Assembly (NCBI GenBank): GCA_031256955.1
Contig: JAIRPP010000010.1
Coordinates: 41,902 to 105,901 of the forward strand
Direction: 5' to 3'
From: Candidatus Methanoplasma sp.
GTDB lineage: Archaea; Thermoplasmatota; Thermoplasmata; Methanomassiliicoccales; Methanomethylophilaceae
Length of the DNA stretch: 64,000 bases
Part shown: in pieces, positions 60,541 to 64,000 of the stretch
Numbering within the stretch: position 1 is the stretch's first letter
How the letters are laid out: every line of letters starts with the position of its first letter
Made by a program: the position numbers and the translations under genes
The notes under the pieces: generated by a model
Told to the model about the DNA's origin: nothing
Database searches by the model: none
The model's input: the letters and a program-made list of their open reading frames with translations, nothing else

Positions 60541-62698
60541 GAAAGTGATAAGGGTGGCCGAGCTCAAGCCGGGCGAGGCGAACAAGGGGATAGCCAGGCT
60601 GGACCCCGAGCTCATGCGCGTGCTGGAGATCAGAGCGGGAGACATAGTCCAGATAGACGGGTCCAAGAAGACCGCCGTCAAGGTGCTGGCGGGAGGGCAG
60701 GAGGACGCCAACCGCGGCGTGATCCGCATCGACGGGGCGACCCGCCGCAACGCGGGCACGTCCATAGACGAGAAGGTCGGCATAAGGAAGATCGCCTCCA
60801 AGCCCGCGGAGAAGATATCCTTCTCCCCGATGGACGAGCTCCGCCTCCAGGGAGGGGGCGAATACCTCGCCCAGCTGCTGGAGGGGCGCGTGTTCTCGAA
60901 GGGGGACGTGGTCCCGCTCAACTTCATGGGCAACAAGATGGACTTCGTGGTCACGTCGTTCTCCCCGTCGTCCGACGCGGTGGCGATGGAGAGGGCTACC
61001 GAGGTCAAGGTGTCCGAGAAGCCCGCGTCCCCGTCGTCCATGGACATACCCAAGGTGTCCTACGACGACCTGGGGGGGCTGGGCGGCGCCATATCCAAGA
61101 TAAGGGAGATGGTGGAGCTGCCGCTCAGGCACCCGGAGCTGTTCAAGAGGCTCGGGGTGGACGCGCCCAAGGGGGTGCTGCTCCACGGGCCCCCCGGCAC
61201 GGGGAAGACCATGCTCGCCAAGGCGGTGGCGGGCGAGACCAGCAGCAACTTCGTCTCCATAGGCGGGCCGGAGATAGTCAGCAAGTTCTACGGCGAATCC
61301 GAGGGCAAGCTCAGGGAGATATTCAAGGAGGCGGAGGAGAACTCCCCCAGCATCGTGTTCATCGACGAGGTGGACTCCATAGCCCCCAAGCGCGGGGAGG
61401 CCACGGGGGAGACGGAGAGGCGCATAGTCGCCCAGCTGCTGTCCCTCATGGACGGGCTCGCGTCCCGCGGAAGGGTGGTGGTCATAGCCGCCACCAACCG
61501 CCCCAACTCCATCGACGAGGCCCTCAGGAGGCCGGGCAGGTTCGACAGGGAGATCGAGATAGGGATACCGGACAGGGACGGCCGCCTGGAGATCCTGCAG
61601 ATACACACCAGGGGCATGCCCCTCGACGGCGGGGTGGACGTGCGCCGCCTCGCGGACCGCACCCACGGGTACGCGGGCGCGGACATATCGGCGCTCTGCA
61701 AGGAGGCGGCGATGGCCGCGCTCAGGCGCGTCCTCCCCGACGTGGACCTGGAGGCGGAGGAGATACCCTCCGACATCCTGAACCGCATCACCGTGACCAT
61801 GGAGGACTTCCTCTCCGCGCTGAAGGACCTGCAGCCCGCCACCATGCGCGAAGTCCTCGTGGAGAAGCCGGACGTGAAGTGGGACGACATAGGCGCGCTG
61901 GAATCCGCCAAGCAGGAGCTGAAGGAGGCGGTGGAATGGCCCATAAAGTACGGCAAGGTCTTCAGGCACATGGACGCGAAGCCCCCGAAGGGGATCCTCC
62001 TGTACGGCCCCCCCGGGACCGGGAAGACCATGCTCGCCAAGGCCGTGGCGACAGAGTCCGAGGCTAACTTCATATCCGTGAAGGGGCCGGAGTTCCTCAG
62101 CAAATGGGTGGGGGAGTCCGAAAAGGCCGTGCGCGAGACGTTCAGGAAGGCGAGGCAGGCCTCGCCCTGCGTGGTGTTCATGGACGAGATAGACTCCATA
62201 GCGCCGCAGAGGGGGACCGGGAGCGACAGCAACGTCACCGAGAGGGTGATATCGCAGATGCTCACCGAGATGGACGGCCTGGAGGCCATGAACGACGTGG
62301 TCGTCATAGCCGCCACCAACCGCCCCGACATAATGGATCCCGCCCTGCTGAGGCCGGGCAGGTTCGACAAGAGCATACTCATAGGCCCGCCCGACCTGGA
62401 ATCCAGGAAGGCCATCTTCAGGATCCACGCCGCGGGGAAGCCCCTGGCGGGAGACGTGGACTTCGACCGCTTGGCCGAGTCCTCCGAGGGATGCACGGGC
62501 GCGGACATAGCGGCCGCCTGCAACGAGGCGGTCATGGCCGCCGTGCGCCGCATAATAAAGCCCGGAAAGGCCCCGTCGGACGAGGAGATAGAAGGCTGCA
62601 AGGTGGAGATGAGGGATTTCGAGGGCGCCTTGGGCGGGTTCGGGCCCGCCGCGGCGGAGCGGCTGAGGGAATACGGGGAAACGAGCAGGCGCGTCTGA
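60530..62698 (+). CDS. Cdc48/VCP-like AAA ATPase
   Basis: 722 aa from ATG 60530, with GGAG close upstream. N-domain (double-psi barrel, residues about 1-180), D1 ([30 protein letters not shown]) and D2 ([30 protein letters not shown]), each with arginine fingers in the ATNRPxxxDxALxRPGRFD motif. It unfolds substrates for the proteasome. Translationally coupled to the ArsR-type regulator. Confidence 0.96.
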   Translation: MANEKVIRVAELKPGEANKGIARLDPELMRVLEIRAGDIVQIDGSKKTAVKVLAGGQEDANRGVIRIDGATRRNAGTSIDEKVGIRKIASKPAEKISFSPMDELRLQGGGEYLAQLLEGRVFSKGDVVPLNFMGNKMDFVVTSFSPSSDAVAMERATEVKVSEKPASPSSMDIPKVSYDDLGGLGGAISKIREMVELPLRHPELFKRLGVDAPKGVLLHGPPGTGKTMLAKAVAGETSSNFVSIGGPEIVSKFYGESEGKLREIFKEAEENSPSIVFIDEVDSIAPKRGEATGETERRIVAQLLSLMDGLASRGRVVVIAATNRPNSIDEALRRPGRFDREIEIGIPDRDGRLEILQIHTRGMPLDGGVDVRRLADRTHGYAGADISALCKEAAMAALRRVLPDVDLEAEEIPSDILNRITVTMEDFLSALKDLQPATMREVLVEKPDVKWDDIGALESAKQELKEAVEWPIKYGKVFRHMDAKPPKGILLYGPPGTGKTMLAKAVATESEANFISVKGPEFLSKWVGESEKAVRETFRKARQASPCVVFMDEIDSIAPQRGTGSDSNVTERVISQMLTEMDGLEAMNDVVVIAATNRPDIMDPALLRPGRFDKSILIGPPDLESRKAIFRIHAAGKPLAGDVDFDRLAESSEGCTGADIAAACNEAVMAAVRRIIKPGKAPSDEEIEGCKVEMRDFEGALGGFGPAAAERLREYGETSRRV

Positions 62699-62792
62699 TC
62701 GCGCCCGCCTCCCGGGGATGCGGGGCTGCAAGGGTATTAAATACTGCCCTCCCCTGCTTGGTTTTCGGGGCGTATCCCCGGGAGGAACATGC

Positions 62793-63803
62793 ATGGTCGG
62801 CATGAAATCAGCCTTTAAGGATAGAGGGGGGATGGTGGCCGTCCTGGTCGCGGCGGCGCTGGCCGTCGCCGCGGTGGCGGCCGCGGCCGCGATCCTAGCG
62901 GCCGGCGGAGGCGGGGGCGCGGTCGAGAAGCCCGCGCTGGCCATCGGGTCGGCGTACGTCTATGAGGCGGGCGACGGATCCGAGATCCGCACGGAGCTCA
63001 TAGGCGAGGGGACGTGCCTCGTCTACCAAGTCGATCTGGGCGGCGGGTCCGAGATGGTTTTCATAGAGGCGGGCGACGGCTCGCTGAGGTTCGGGGAGAG
63101 CGCGGGGGCCGGGTCGTGGAGGATCGGCACGCGCGCCGGCACGCTCGAAGCGTCCATAGAAAAAATCGATGGCAGGTACAACATCGCCGAGATGGAGATC
63201 GTGGGCGGCCCGCACGGGGCGTACGCCCTGAACCCGGAGAAGGGAGTCTCGAAGAGCGTCCCGGCGGCCGCGTCGAGCTGCGTCGGGGAGAAGCTGATCT
63301 ACAAGATTGAGGCGGAGGCGGAGGCGTCCTTCGCGGACACCACCCTCCAAGGCAAGAAGTTCAATGCCAGCGGGACGGCGGAGGTCACCTGCGTGGCGGA
63401 CGCGGCAGACGGGAGGCACATATACGTGACCGAGACCGAGGTCGCGTGGCTGTCTCTCGGAAGCGCGAGCGAGTGGATGAAGATCCAGATCGCGCGCGAC
63501 CACTCCGGAGGACACGCGTTCATCGTGTCTGAATCGATGGATTACCGCGCCGCGCTGGGAAAGCCCTCTCTGGACGCGCTGCCCCAGGCCAAGGACAAGG
63601 TTCAGGGCCAGACCATAGACGGCACAGTGACGCAGAACATCTTCGCGTTCAGCGACAAGCACGGGACGATCTACGAGCTGAAGATAGGCGAGAAGAGCGG
63701 GCGGCTCTATAACGCGACCGAGAGCGTGTCCACCGAGAACGGCGGCGACGCCCTCAAAGTGAAGGCTACCTACTCCTGCGTCGAATACCGTCCCGCCGCC
63801 TAA
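62793..63803 (+). CDS. Membrane-anchored extracellular protein of unknown function
   Basis: 336 aa from ATG 62793 (GGAGGA six bases upstream). One N-terminal membrane segment (residues about 15-40, VAVLVAAALAVAAVAAAAAILAAGG) then a beta-rich exported domain with repeated GSAYVYEAGDG/GDGS elements and no Cys cluster. Looks like the surface proteins common in methanogens. No family recognised. A poly-T/poly-A stretch (63811-63826) after it may end the transcript. Confidence 0.65.
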   Translation: MVGMKSAFKDRGGMVAVLVAAALAVAAVAAAAAILAAGGGGGAVEKPALAIGSAYVYEAGDGSEIRTELIGEGTCLVYQVDLGGGSEMVFIEAGDGSLRFGESAGAGSWRIGTRAGTLEASIEKIDGRYNIAEMEIVGGPHGAYALNPEKGVSKSVPAAASSCVGEKLIYKIEAEAEASFADTTLQGKKFNASGTAEVTCVADAADGRHIYVTETEVAWLSLGSASEWMKIQIARDHSGGHAFIVSESMDYRAALGKPSLDALPQAKDKVQGQTIDGTVTQNIFAFSDKHGTIYELKIGEKSGRLYNATESVSTENGGDALKVKATYSCVEYRPAA

Positions 63804-64000
63804 ACGCCTTCTTATTTTTAAAAAAAGCCGCGTCTCGGGCCGCGCGCTGGATGCGACTCCGAAAACAAAGATATACTTTGAAACTCTAACTCCGTCAATT
63901 AGGGTATTTTAATCGGTTTTTTCTGAGTCCGGGCGCGGCGCGCGAAACGTGCCAGCGCCCCATGCCGCCGCCGGGGCGGCACGCTTAAATAGTTATACCC
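63804..64000. other. Right-edge spacer with a promoter for a gene beyond the window
   Basis: AT-rich segments at 63811-63826 and 63868-63922; GCTTAAATAGTTATA at the very end (about 63983-63997) is a TATA-like element pointing right or left. No gene is supported within the window. Confidence 0.4.

Noticed and set aside
60512..62944. 810-codon open frame antisense to cdc48
   Set aside because: High GC with codon-position bias leaves the complementary frame open; the peptide is low-complexity (Arg, Gly, Leu, His) and matches nothing, while the plus strand is an unmistakable Cdc48.

Overview
The window is chromosomal DNA of a methanogen-type archaeon. Archaeal markers include GGGP and DGGGP synthases (ether lipids), RadA, TFB, Spt5, Gar1, Nop5, aIF5A, archaeal CCA-adding enzyme, split GMP synthase, a two-domain Cdc48 ATPase and a tRNA gene with a bulge-helix-bulge intron. 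High GC, many GTG/TTG starts and the abundance of DUF4143-type ATPases suggest Thermoplasmatota, probably Methanomassiliicoccales (Methanomethylophilaceae-like). That placement is an inference; no methanogenesis gene lies in the window.

Layout. 0.2-5.6 kb: an acetyltransferase, two small proteins, then a leftward cluster radA, tRNA G10 methyltransferase, DGGGP synthase, GGGP synthase and a zinc-ribbon protein. 5.8-11.8 kb: two AAA/DUF4143 ATPases around a membrane protein, the CCA enzyme and a membrane-AlbA_2 fusion. 11.8-16.6 kb: four tRNA genes (Leu-TAA with a 16-nt intron, Val-CAC, Val-TAC, Gly-CCC), an ACT protein, a radical SAM protein and an aldehyde dehydrogenase. 16.7-21.1 kb: a rightward cluster rtcA, RibD-type reductase, MtnA-type isomerase, class II aldolase (a pair matching the 5-deoxyadenosine/MTA salvage shunt), nop5. 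21.1-24.9 kb: an ATPase, a Phd/YoeB module with a frameshifted toxin, aIF5A and agmatinase. 24.9-31 kb: glmM, a PhoU-like protein, a three-gene ABC importer without a binding protein, and an Sm protein.

31-47 kb is a defence island. It holds a beta-class methyltransferase, an 898-aa nuclease-methyltransferase, a Dam-type methyltransferase, a DUF4143 ATPase plus a decayed one, and a type I restriction system (NYN RNase-like gene, hsdR, hsdM, hsdS). Its hsdS is wired to two silent specificity cassettes and a tyrosine recombinase through an inverted 82-bp repeat. This looks like an archaeal specificity shufflon and is the most interesting system here. The NYN-hsdRM-hsdS 5' part is clearly AT-richer than the host, while the cassettes are host-like in composition.

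48-64 kb is core: secE-spt5-rpl11 then rpl1-rplP0-rpl12 (leftward), UPF0147, split guaA with purE, Fic, gar1-tfb, tRNA-splicing endonuclease, an ArsR-type regulator overlapping cdc48, and a membrane-anchored protein. A theme across the window is a set of AAA ATPases (DUF4143 or DUF234 type), each preceded by its own AT-rich palindrome or iterated repeat at the promoter.
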